Part shown: positions 1 to 6,042 of the stretch, piece by piece | Layout: the number at the start of each line of letters is the position of its first letter | Position numbering within the stretch: position 1 is the stretch's first letter | Assembly: GCA_036524115.1 (NCBI GenBank) | Contig: DATDCY010000057.1 | Span: forward strand, 1 to 7,092 | Length of the DNA stretch: 7,092 bases | Direction: 5' to 3' | Source of the DNA: a bacterium | GTDB lineage: Bacteria > JAUVQV01 > DATDCY01 | Made by a program: the position numbers and the translations under genes | The notes under the pieces: generated by a model | Seen by the model: the letters and a program-made list of their open reading frames with translations, nothing else | Database searches by the model: none | What the model was told of the DNA's origin: nothing

Positions 1-344
1 TCACCGGCAGCTGGTCGGGGGCGCGGCTGCGCTGCCAGAAGGACGAGGGGAAGCTCCTGCGCTGCGGCACGCCGGCGCCGGTCACCATCGTCTTCGACGA
101 GGCGGGCACCGGGACGACGCCCGACGACTCGCTGCCGCACAGCTTCACGTGGCGCTGGCTGTCCGCCAACGAGATCGCCATCGTCCCCGCCGGCGGCGGC
201 GACGAGATCAAGCTCTTCTCCGTGGAGCGCGACAGCGATGCGCTGACGTTCCAGGCCTACATCTACCTGCCGACCAGCGGCGCGAGCGCCGCCACCGAGG
301 AGCGCTACGTCCACTACATCTTCGACGTCACGCTCGACGAGTAG
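1..344 (+). CDS. C-terminal part of an unrecognised protein (5' end outside the window)
   Basis: An open frame runs from base 3 to a TAG stop at 342-344, giving 113 residues with no start inside the window that looks real. Third codon positions are almost all G or C, as in the genes downstream, so the frame is credible. The fragment opens with TGSWSGARLRC and has a Cys pair about 10 residues apart (CQKDEGKLLRC). It then alternates short hydrophobic, strand-like stretches (VTIVFDE, EIAIVPAG, EIKLFSVE, LTFQAYIYL, YVHYIFDVTL), which suggests a small all-beta domain. The GxW-like opening recalls lipocalin-type barrels, but that is only a resemblance and I do not recognise the family. It ends 28 bases before aguB on the same strand, so it could be the preceding gene of the same transcript. 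Confidence 0.75.
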   Translation, partial: TGSWSGARLRCQKDEGKLLRCGTPAPVTIVFDEAGTGTTPDDSLPHSFTWRWLSANEIAIVPAGGGDEIKLFSVERDSDALTFQAYIYLPTSGASAATEERYVHYIFDVTLDE

Positions 345-372
345 GGGCCGTGGCGGCGCAGGGGGAGGAACG

Positions 373-1302
373 ATGAACGGAACGCCGGCGGCGCCGGGGG
401 CCAGCCGCATCGCCCTCGTGCAGATGCAGATGGGGGCCGACCCGGACGCGAACGTCGCGAAGGCGCTCGGGCTGATCGAGGCGGCCGCGGACCGTGGCGC
501 CTCGATCGTCTGCCTCCCCGAGCTGTTCCGGACGCCATACTTCTGCCAGCGCGAGGACGCGTCCTTCTTCGACCTCGCCGAGCCTATCCCCGGGCCGACG
601 ACGGCCGCGCTCGTGGAGGTCGCGCGCCGGCGCGAGGTCGTCATCGTCGCCTCGCTTTTCGAGCGCCGGGCCCCGGGCCTTGCGCACAACACGGCTGCGG
701 TGATCGACGCGGACGGCTCGCTCGCGGGCATCTACCGCAAGATGCACATTCCGGACGACCCCGGCTACTACGAGAAGTTCTACTTCACGCCCGGCGACCT
801 CGGGTTCAGGCCGATCGACACCCTCGCCGGCCGCATCGGCGTGCTCGTCTGCTGGGACCAGTGGTTCCCCGAGGCGGCGCGCCTGGCGGTCCTCGGGGGG
901 GCCGAGGTGCTGCTCTACCCGACCGCCATCGGCTGGCACCCGGCGGAGAAGGATGCCGAGGGGGCGGCGCAGCGCGACGCCTGGCGGACGGTGCAGCGGG
1001 GGCACGCGATCGCCAACGGTGTCTATGTCGCCGCGGTCAACCGCGTCGGCCACGAGCGGCCGCACCCGGCGGCGCCGGGGATCGAGTTCTGGGGCGGCTC
1101 GTTCTGCTGCGACCCGCAGGGCGTGGTCCTCGCCGAGGCCGGCGCCGGGTGCGAGGAGACGTTGCTGGTCGATGTCGACCGCGCGCGCCTCGAGGAGGTG
1201 CGCCGCAACTGGCCGTTCCTGCGCGACCGGCGCGTCGAGGCCTACGGCGGCCTCACGAGCCGGCTGCTCGACGAGACCCCGCCCGGGCCGTGCGGCCGGT
1301 GA
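373..1302 (+). CDS. aguB: N-carbamoylputrescine amidase
   Basis: This is a 309-residue carbon-nitrogen hydrolase (nitrilase superfamily) that would hydrolyse N-carbamoylputrescine to putrescine, CO2 and ammonia in the cytoplasm, the last step of the agmatine route to polyamines. The Glu-Lys-Cys triad is visible: Glu50 in CLPELF, Lys123 in YRKMHIPDDP and Cys160 in VCWDQWFPE. The stretches RTPYFCQ, YYEKFYFTPGD, YPTAIGWHP and the late EFWGGSF are typical of the AguB branch rather than of other nitrilases, and the length is normal for it. The ATG at 373 is preceded by a GGGGGAGGA ribosome site about 5 bases upstream, which supports this start. Its TGA overlaps the start of aguA, and the partner gene for the preceding pathway step makes the substrate assignment stronger than family membership alone. 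Confidence 0.95.
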   Translation: MNGTPAAPGASRIALVQMQMGADPDANVAKALGLIEAAADRGASIVCLPELFRTPYFCQREDASFFDLAEPIPGPTTAALVEVARRREVVIVASLFERRAPGLAHNTAAVIDADGSLAGIYRKMHIPDDPGYYEKFYFTPGDLGFRPIDTLAGRIGVLVCWDQWFPEAARLAVLGGAEVLLYPTAIGWHPAEKDAEGAAQRDAWRTVQRGHAIANGVYVAAVNRVGHERPHPAAPGIEFWGGSFCCDPQGVVLAEAGAGCEETLLVDVDRARLEEVRRNWPFLRDRRVEAYGGLTSRLLDETPPGPCGR

Positions 1303-2357
1303 GCGCGGCCCGCGTCGCGGGCTACCGGCTTCCCGCGGAGTGGGAGCCGCACGAGGCGACCTGGATCAGTTGGCCGCGCAACGCCTCGGACTGGCCGGGG
1401 AAGTTCGCCGCCATCCCGTGGGCCTTCGCGGAGATGGCGCGCGCCGTCGTCCCCGGCGAGCAGCTGCGGGTCATCGTCGCCTCCGCGGCGCACGAGGCCG
1501 GGGCGCGCCGCGTGCTCCGGCGCGTCGGGGTCGACCTCTCGCGGGTCGCCTTCCACCGCATCCCCTCGGACCGCGGCTGGACGCGCGACACCGGGCCGAT
1601 CACCGTGCGCCGGGGCGCGCGCGGCCGCGCCGTCGTGCGCTTTCGCTTCACCGCGTGGGCGCGGTATCCCGACTGGCACCGCGACGACGCGGTCTGCCCG
1701 CGTGCCGCGGGGGCGCTTGGCCTGCCGCTGGTCGCTGCGACGCACGCCGGCCGCCAGGTCGTGCTCGAGGGCGGGGCGATCGAGGTCAACGGGCGCGGCA
1801 CGCTGATCACGACCGAGGAGTGCCTGCTCGACCCCGGGGTGCAGGTGCGCAACCCGGGGTTCGGCCGGCGTGACTACGAGGAGGTCTTCCGGCGCTGGCT
1901 CGGCGCGACGAACGTGGTCTGGCTCGGCCGCGGCATCGCCGGCGACGACACCCACGGCCACGTCGACGACCTCTGCCGCTTCGTGGGCCCGCGCACCGTG
2001 GTCGTCTGCGAGGAGGCGGACCGCGCCGACGCCAACCACGACGCCCTCGTCGAGAACCGCGAGCGGCTCGCCCGGGCGCGCCTCGAGGACGGCTCGCGCC
2101 TGGAGGTCGTCGGCCTGCCCATGCCCCGGCCGCTGATCTTCGACGGCCAGCGGCTGCCGGCGAGCTACGCGAACTTCTACGTCGCCAACGCCGCGGTGCT
2201 GGTGCCGACCTTCAACGACCCGATGGACCGGGTCGCGCTCGGGATCCTCGGGCGTCTCTTCCGCGACCGGCCGGTCGTCGGCATCCACGCGGTCGACCTC
2301 GTCTGGGGATTGGGGACGATCCACTGCCTGACCCAGCAATTGCCGGGGCGTCCATAA
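1299..2357 (+). CDS. aguA: Agmatine deiminase
   Basis: This 352-residue enzyme of the PAD_porph/guanidino-group-modifying superfamily hydrolyses agmatine to N-carbamoylputrescine and ammonia, supplying the substrate of AguB. Family motifs are in order: LPAEWEPHEATWISWP (11-26), the substrate-binding GWTRDTGP (93-100), EGGAIEVNGRGT (157-168), GDDTHGHVDD with the catalytic His221 (215-224), and IHCLTQQ with the nucleophile Cys343 near the C terminus. The frame is open far upstream, but similarity begins only at about residue 8 of the protein started at GTG 1299. That GTG shares GTGA with the aguB stop, and there is no Shine-Dalgarno before it, so reinitiation after aguB is the likely way it is translated. 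A GTG at 1290 is an alternative start. Pathway context: an arginine decarboxylase, not in this window, would provide agmatine. Confidence 0.95.
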   Translation: MSAARVAGYRLPAEWEPHEATWISWPRNASDWPGKFAAIPWAFAEMARAVVPGEQLRVIVASAAHEAGARRVLRRVGVDLSRVAFHRIPSDRGWTRDTGPITVRRGARGRAVVRFRFTAWARYPDWHRDDAVCPRAAGALGLPLVAATHAGRQVVLEGGAIEVNGRGTLITTEECLLDPGVQVRNPGFGRRDYEEVFRRWLGATNVVWLGRGIAGDDTHGHVDDLCRFVGPRTVVVCEEADRADANHDALVENRERLARARLEDGSRLEVVGLPMPRPLIFDGQRLPASYANFYVANAAVLVPTFNDPMDRVALGILGRLFRDRPVVGIHAVDLVWGLGTIHCLTQQLPGRP

Positions 2358-2779
2358 GGGCCCATCAGCGCCCGACGCCTCTCTTCGCTTGGCGCGCTAG
2401 CGTCGCACCGCGCTTCCACGGGCCGTAGCGCCGCTCGGCCGCTGTCACGGGGCGGCGCGATGCTTGACTATCGCGTGTCGCACCGCGAAGATCCACTCGT
2501 TTCGGTTGAGACCGCATACAGAAGACGCGAAGTGCCCGGCGGAACCCGGATCCGTCTCTCCGCCGCGACCACGCCTGGAGCGAACCGGGATGGCGATGAG
2601 TGCAGGGAGCTAAGGCAACGGGACCATCAATGCAATGACCGCGTGCGATCAGGCGACTCTCGCCGCGGTAGCGCCTGCAATAGTTCGGGCTCGGAAGGAG
2701 GTGGACGCATAGAGAGTGACGCCGTCACCCACGGATTCGGGGCACTTGAGCGGACAGTCCACGAAGGAGGAAGGCCCAG
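2358..2779. other. 422-bp intergenic region and leader of the beta-helix gene
   Basis: No convincing gene is seen here. GC content falls part way through, from the level of aguA towards that of the gene downstream. Near the aguA stop, GGCGTC (2347-2352) and GACGCC (2374-2379) could pair around a 21-base loop, but there is no T-run, so this is a weak terminator candidate. The sequence TTGACT (2465-2470) followed after 17 bases by GAAGAT is a poor sigma70 match. An 11-base word, GTCGCACCGCG, occurs at 2402-2412 and again near 2477-2487, possibly by chance. AAGGAGGTG at 2695-2703 is a near-ideal ribosome site with no start codon at a usable distance. GTGAC-GCC-GTCAC (2716-2728) is a perfect 5-bp palindromic hairpin between that site and the real start. 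I recognised no riboswitch. Confidence 0.5.
2764..2770 (+). promoter_or_regulatory. Ribosome binding site of the beta-helix gene
   Basis: AAGGAGG lies 9 bases before the ATG at 2780. It fixes the start, which also gives the protein a proper signal peptide. A similar site about 70 bases upstream (2695-2701) has no matching start codon. Confidence 0.85.
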
Positions 2780-4141
2780 ATGAAGAATGTCATGGCTCTG
2801 GCTTGCATCCTGCTCCTTGGCGTACCATCCGTGTCGATTGGCTCGGTTAGTGACGATCAGGTCACCTCGATCAAGATCAAGGAAGCGGACGGCACCAGTC
2901 AGCAAGACACCAACTCCGGGTCCGGGGTCAAGACCAACCACATACAGAACTTGGCGGTCACCGGGGCGAAGATCGCGGGCGGTGCGGTCACGACTGACAA
3001 GATCGTCGATGGTGCGGTGACGAACGCGAAGATCCAGGACGTTTCCGCAGCAAAGGTCACCGGCACGGTGGGCAATGCGGATACGGTCGACAACGTGCAC
3101 GCTTCGCAATTCGCTCCCGCAAGTCACACTCACCAGTATGGCCGGGTCGCGATTGTTGCCAAGAGCGGCGGCGACTTCAGCGATCCCCTGAGTGCCGTGG
3201 AACCTGCAGCGTACGCACAGTGGTGCGGCGAACCTTCTTCAACGAATCGATGCCTTCTCAAGATCATGCCCGGCACCTACGATCTCGGATCGAGCGGCTT
3301 CCCCATGCAGGAATTTGCCGATGTTGAAGGCGCCGGCGAAGACGTCACAATAATAACAAGTGCTGTGGACGGCTATGACGTGGGCACCGTCGTCGCGGGC
3401 GGAGGCGACGCCGAGATGAGGTTTCTGACGGTTAAGAATACCGGAGCAGGACAATATAATCGGGCCATAGTGAACAGCAACTCACAGAACAGGTATGAAC
3501 ACGTCACGGCAATGGCTGTCGGTGCCGCAACTGATTGTACCGCGGTCTTCAACCGCTACAACGGATCTCCGGTCCTGACTGATGTGACTGCCGTTGCATC
3601 GGGTGGGATCGATGCGAATTTTGGGGTTCGCGCTTGGTTTAGCTCCGTAACGATGAACGGCGGTGCCGCCATTGCTTCGGGGGGCGTCCAGAGCGTTGGT
3701 GTCAGCATCGGTTACTCGTCCGCTACCAGTACTATTGCAGACGCAGTCGCGTCGGCCTCGGGTGCCAGCGGCTGGAATATTGGCATCGACAACAGTAATT
3801 CCACAACGGTCATGAAGAATGCCACCGCGAGCGCGAAGACAGGCGTCAGTCTTACCGCTGGCATCTACAACTTCGGGAATTCCTCGCTGACCATGACCAA
3901 TGTCGCTGCGGTTGCAGAGGCAGGGGCAACGAATTACGGGGTCTATGCCGAAGTGGATGGCAACCTCACCGTCCTGGACAGGTGCACGGTGCAAGGGTCC
4001 CCTGCGGTGAAGGGTGGAGGGGATGGTCTGATCTTCAAGATCGGAGCAAGCAAGATCGTGGGCGGCGTCGGCAACGGTACCTTCAGCTGCGCCGCTTCAT
4101 ACGACGGCAACTACGCGCCTCTGGATGCGACCTGCCATTAG
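2780..4141 (+). CDS. Exported repeat protein: tail-fibre-like N-terminal repeats plus right-handed beta-helix
   Basis: This 453-residue protein has no assigned function. Residues 1 to about 22 form a signal peptide (MKNVMALACILLLGVPSVSIG, then SVSDD), so it is probably exported. Residues 58-87 are three decads of the type GAVTxxKIxD, followed by GTVGNADTVDNVHA and SHTHQY (115-120). Such repeats and His-x-His motifs are known from phage tail fibres, where they form trimeric stalks and in T4 gp37 bind metal. Residues 121-225 resemble the entry part of pectin-lyase-like proteins (LLKIMPGTYDLG, DVEGAGEDVT, MRFLTVKNTG) and carry a Cys149/Cys158 pair. Residues 236-394 are about six degenerate 26-27-residue repeats (VTAVASGG...FGV, GIYNFGNSSLTMTN), consistent with a beta-helix. 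The C terminus has Cys437 and Cys452. No catalytic residues are evident, so an adhesive or structural surface role is an inference. GC content and codon use are well below those of the neighbours. Confidence 0.85.
   Translation: MKNVMALACILLLGVPSVSIGSVSDDQVTSIKIKEADGTSQQDTNSGSGVKTNHIQNLAVTGAKIAGGAVTTDKIVDGAVTNAKIQDVSAAKVTGTVGNADTVDNVHASQFAPASHTHQYGRVAIVAKSGGDFSDPLSAVEPAAYAQWCGEPSSTNRCLLKIMPGTYDLGSSGFPMQEFADVEGAGEDVTIITSAVDGYDVGTVVAGGGDAEMRFLTVKNTGAGQYNRAIVNSNSQNRYEHVTAMAVGAATDCTAVFNRYNGSPVLTDVTAVASGGIDANFGVRAWFSSVTMNGGAAIASGGVQSVGVSIGYSSATSTIADAVASASGASGWNIGIDNSNSTTVMKNATASAKTGVSLTAGIYNFGNSSLTMTNVAAVAEAGATNYGVYAEVDGNLTVLDRCTVQGSPAVKGGGDGLIFKIGASKIVGGVGNGTFSCAASYDGNYAPLDATCH
2951..3040 (+). 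repeat. Three tandem 30-bp units coding GAVTxxKIxD decads
   Basis: These are direct repeats inside the beta-helix gene coding LAVTGAKIAG, GAVTTDKIVD and GAVTNAKIQD (residues 58-87), followed by a degenerate VSAAKVTG. At DNA level the second and third units share GGTGCGGT and similar AAGATC positions. In phage fibre proteins, periods of this kind build narrow trimeric stalks. Confidence 0.75.
3485..3961 (+). repeat. About six degenerate 78-81-bp coding repeats (beta-helix coils)
   Basis: Residues 236-262, 263-288, 289-314, 315-341, 342-368 and 369-394 of the secreted protein align with a loose pattern: S-x-x-T-M-x-N-x-x-A-x-A-x-G-G, a variable stretch, then GV or GI and an aromatic or Asn. 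The period is 26-27 residues, close to a whole number of coils in a right-handed beta-helix. DNA identity between units is low, so the duplications are old or under diversifying selection. Confidence 0.65.
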
Positions 4142-4154
4142 CGACAGATGATCA

Positions 4155-4185
4155 GAGCCCCCGTCGCTTACCCCGGCGGGGGCTC
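4155..4185. terminator. Bidirectional hairpin between convergent genes
   Basis: GAGCCCCCG (4155-4163) and CGGGGGCTC (4177-4185) form a perfect 9-bp GC-rich stem around a 13-base loop, 13 bases after the stop of the beta-helix gene. It also closes the minus-strand mltA unit, and the TAA of the small minus-strand gene lies in the loop. Neither side has a clear T-run, so termination may be weak or Rho-assisted; the convergent position is the main support. Confidence 0.6.
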
Positions 4186-4296
4186 GCCTGCGAGCGACCG
4201 GCTGCTCCCGAGGCGCCCCGTCACCGTCATCCAGACCAGAAGCAGCAGCAGGGCGGCGATCAGCCAGAGCACCAGCGCCGACGCGGTGATGTTCAC
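4168..4296 (-). CDS. 42-residue single-pass membrane protein coupled to mltA
   Basis: A GTG at 4296-4294 shares GTGA with the stop of mltA and opens a frame ending in TAA at 4170-4168. The product begins MNITASALVLWLIAALL and has one strongly hydrophobic helix at about residues 6-26 (LVLWLIAALLLLLVWMTV). A polar tail follows with Arg28, Arg33 and a terminal EPPPG. About 40 of 42 sense codons end in G or C, as expected for a real gene here. It fills nearly all of the space between mltA and the hairpin, and there is no separate ribosome site, so coupling to mltA translation is likely. I do not recognise the family. A helper or anchor role near the murein hydrolase is possible but is guesswork from position only. 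It is short enough to be skipped by length cut-offs. Confidence 0.65.
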   Translation of the reverse strand: MNITASALVLWLIAALLLLLVWMTVTGRLGSSRSLAGEPPPG

Positions 4297-5588
4297 GGCC
4301 GTGTTGCCGCTGCCGGCAGGCACTCCTTGCGGGCGACCAGCAGGAAGAGGCGCCCTTCCTCCTTGAAGGGGCCGGCAAGCCGCTCGCCCTCGTCGCCGGT
4401 CCCCCAGAAGATGTCGGCGCGCCCGTGCCCCGTGATCGCGCCGCCGGTGTCCTGGACGACGGCGAAGCGCCGCACGGGCACCGGCGCGGGGGCCCCCGGC
4501 GTCGCCGCGGGCGGCAGCGTCGTCTCGAACCAGGCGGCGCCGCCCTTGGGCACGAGCCGCGCGTCGGCCGCGATGGAGCGTCCCGGCGTGAGCGGGACCT
4601 GGATGTTCCCGAGCGGCCCCTCTTCGACCCGCCGGAAGAAGACGTAGCTCGGGTTGTAGTCCAGCACCTCGCGCACCTGCCCCGGGTTCTCGCGCAGCCA
4701 GGCCTTGAGCGACTGGAGCGACATCCGCTGCGGCGGGATGCGCTCCTTGAGCAGCTTGCCGATGGCGCGATAGGGGTGGCCGTTCTGGTCGGCATAGTTG
4801 ACGCGCAGCAGCGTGCCGTCCTCGAGGCGGATCAGCCCCGAACCCTGGATCTGCAGGAAGAACAGCTCGACCTCGTCGGCCACCCAGGCCAGCGGCTGGG
4901 CGCGGTTCGCCAGCGCCCCGCCGAAGGCGATCCGGTCGCGGTCCTCGTAGGGGACGATCCGCCGGCCGTCGAGCTTCCCGCGCAGGGACTTGCCGCGCAG
5001 CTCCGCGGGGACCATCCCGGCGTCGGCATACGGCGTCAGGTCCAGCGTGAGCAGGTCGCCGGGGACGGCGAGCAGCGGCGCGCGGAAGCGCTCGGACTGC
5101 GCGAGGCTCCCCGGGAGGATCGGCTCGAAGTAGCCGGTGAAGAAGGCGGCGCCGCGCTCGTTGCGGCTCTCGAAGAGGAGGAACGTGTTGCGGATCGCCG
5201 CCAGGCGCGCCTCGCCCGTCGTGGTCTCGACGATCTCGATCAGCAGCGCCGTCGAGGCCTCCATCTCCCGCGCCGTGTAGGCCAGCTCGCCGTAGGCGAA
5301 GGTCGCGGTGTCCGGCAGCCGCCGGTAGTACCGCAGGGACTGGCGCAGCGCGTCCGCGAAGCCGGCGAAGTCGGCGTCGTCTGCGAGGCGCGGGGCGCGC
5401 ACCTGCGGGGACGGGACCGGGACCAGCCCGACCGGGATGCGGGGGGCGGCGCAGCCGGCGGCGATCGCCAGGACGAGGACGGCAGCCGCGAGGCGGCGGA
5501 TCAACGCCGGCGACGTCGTCAGGGGCGCGGCCAGGGACGGGGAAGGCAACCGACGGCGCTGACGGGGCTCGAACCGGTGGCGCTCCAT
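4293..5588 (-). CDS. mltA: Membrane-bound lytic murein transglycosylase A (MltA, 3D domain)
   Basis: This 431-residue enzyme would cleave the glycan strands of peptidoglycan to 1,6-anhydromuramyl ends. The MltA domain occupies about 100-345, with FTGYFEPILPGS (150-161), QIQGSGLIRLEDG (246-258), the family stretch VNYADQNGHPYRAIG (263-277) and NPSYVFFR (312-319). The C-terminal 3D domain shows the three aspartates Asp380 in VVQDTGGAITG, Asp392 in GRADIFWG and Asp399 in GTGDEG; the catalytic acid of the family is one of these conserved aspartates. A hydrophobic segment (33-45) ends in AAGC with Cys46. This suggests an outer-membrane lipoprotein, although Ala instead of Leu at -3 makes a poor lipobox. 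The ATG gives an unusually long n-region of about 30 residues. TTG at 5504 would give a tighter signal sequence, but neither start has a ribosome site. The 42-codon gene downstream overlaps its stop. Confidence 0.95.
   Translation of the reverse strand: MERHRFEPRQRRRLPSPSLAAPLTTSPALIRRLAAAVLVLAIAAGCAAPRIPVGLVPVPSPQVRAPRLADDADFAGFADALRQSLRYYRRLPDTATFAYGELAYTAREMEASTALLIEIVETTTGEARLAAIRNTFLLFESRNERGAAFFTGYFEPILPGSLAQSERFRAPLLAVPGDLLTLDLTPYADAGMVPAELRGKSLRGKLDGRRIVPYEDRDRIAFGGALANRAQPLAWVADEVELFFLQIQGSGLIRLEDGTLLRVNYADQNGHPYRAIGKLLKERIPPQRMSLQSLKAWLRENPGQVREVLDYNPSYVFFRRVEEGPLGNIQVPLTPGRSIAADARLVPKGGAAWFETTLPPAATPGAPAPVPVRRFAVVQDTGGAITGHGRADIFWGTGDEGERLAGPFKEEGRLFLLVARKECLPAAATRP
5562..5578 (-). 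other. tRNA T-arm-like sequence at the 5' end of mltA
   Basis: On the minus strand ACCGG-TTCGAGC-CCCGT has the layout of a tRNA T arm: a 5-bp stem with one C-C mismatch and a TTCGANC loop. It matches the T-arm region of the tRNA-Asp in this window at 14 of 15 bases over GACGGG-CTCGAACC. No acceptor, D or anticodon arm is found upstream, so this is not a tRNA gene. It could be a relic of one, an old attachment-site scar, or chance. Confidence 0.25.
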
Positions 5589-5594
5589 AGGTTC

Positions 5595-5624
5595 ACTATA
5601 TTATTTCTCCGCAACATTTGCGCA
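5595..5624 (-). promoter_or_regulatory. mltA: Candidate mltA promoter giving a leaderless transcript
   Basis: On the minus strand TATAGT (5600-5595) stands 6 bases before the mltA ATG, so transcription would start at or next to the start codon. It lies in a short AT-rich patch (about 5592-5607) that stands out in this GC-rich sequence. TAATAT, shifted by three bases, is an alternative -10. No good -35 is present at either spacing. The missing Shine-Dalgarno before the ATG fits leaderless translation. Confidence 0.4.
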
Positions 5625-5817
5625 GATCGCGAGAATGTCGATGTGGCCCGAGAGACGACCGACATGCGAAAGGCATGGCGAAGGGGGCAGGGCATCCTCG
5701 GGCTCAAGCCTGCATTGTCTTGCGGCCGCCTCCGCGGCCACGCCATGGCACAGAATGCCGGGATAAGATCGACAGGAATCTTTCGGCGCGACGACCTCGA
5801 AATGGGCTGAACACTCC

Positions 5818-5970
5818 ATGTCGCGCCCGGGTATCCGCGCCTATATTGCACAAGAGACATGCGCCGTCACGGGGCCGTGTCCCCATCGAGCCGGCGCGGT
5901 GCCGCTGTGGGCCGGGGTGGCGGCGATCGCGGTCGGCGCCGGGATCCTGCTGGTCGGCAGGCGGCGTTAA
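5818..5970 (+). CDS. Possible tiny transmembrane protein or truncated gene remnant
   Basis: The frame from ATG 5818 to TAA 5968-5970 codes 50 residues, but only the last 24 look coding. From GTG 5899 it reads VPLWAGVAAIAVGAGILLVG then RRR and stop, a textbook single membrane helix with a positive end, and 25 of 26 codons there end in G or C. The first half has mixed codon use and no ribosome site at 5818. In another frame, ATG 5859 codes MRRHGAVSPSSRRG, which would run naturally into the helix if one base were gained or lost near 5898. The gene may therefore be frameshifted, start at 5899, or be the remaining C terminus of a small two-helix membrane protein (the ending resembles DUF3185-like proteins, only loosely). 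It lies upstream of another small membrane protein gene on the same strand. Confidence 0.3.
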   Translation: MSRPGIRAYIAQETCAVTGPCPHRAGAVPLWAGVAAIAVGAGILLVGRRR

Positions 5971-6042
5971 GGTCGTCGGCTCCGGGCGATCTTCCGGCGG
6001 GGCGACCGGGGAGCGAGGCGAACGCAAAGGGAGGATGGAGAC

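Larger units (their letters stand above)
5589..6042. other. 454-bp divergent intergenic region
   Basis: This lies between mltA (leftward) and the YeaQ-family gene (rightward). The mltA end has the AT-rich promoter patch. About 5605-5815 shows no frame with consistent codon use and no recognisable element. TATATT at 5842-5847 could be a plus-strand -10 for transcription towards the small frame and the YeaQ gene, but no good -35 accompanies it. From about 5890 a short reading frame with strong third-position GC begins (described separately). From 5971 to 6027 nothing is seen, and the YeaQ ribosome site follows. Confidence 0.5.

Noticed and set aside
1242-2339. Long minus-strand frame (365 codons) opposite aguA
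   Set aside because: It is antisense to a gene with intact catalytic motifs and has low-complexity, Arg/Asp/Ala-rich composition. It is a shadow of high third-position GC.
2540-2760. Cyclic-di-GMP (GEMM) or fluoride riboswitch upstream of the beta-helix gene
   Set aside because: GGACGCATAG slightly recalls the GEMM core, but the required ACGCAAAGCC-type core and the partner stem with AAACC are absent. The fluoride aptamer pattern is also not matched beyond GGCGATG.
2460-2783. 107-codon plus-strand frame in the leader
   Set aside because: No ribosome site, mixed third-position composition and polar low-information sequence. It runs past the well-supported start of the next gene.
5556-5640. 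A complete tRNA gene at the 5' end of mltA
   Set aside because: Only the T arm can be drawn, and with one mismatch. No D arm, anticodon arm or matching acceptor strand is found upstream.
4425-5810. Long plus-strand frame (461 codons) opposite mltA
   Set aside because: It is antisense to MltA, which has clear family motifs. The translation is an Arg/Gly/Asp-rich shadow without domain character.
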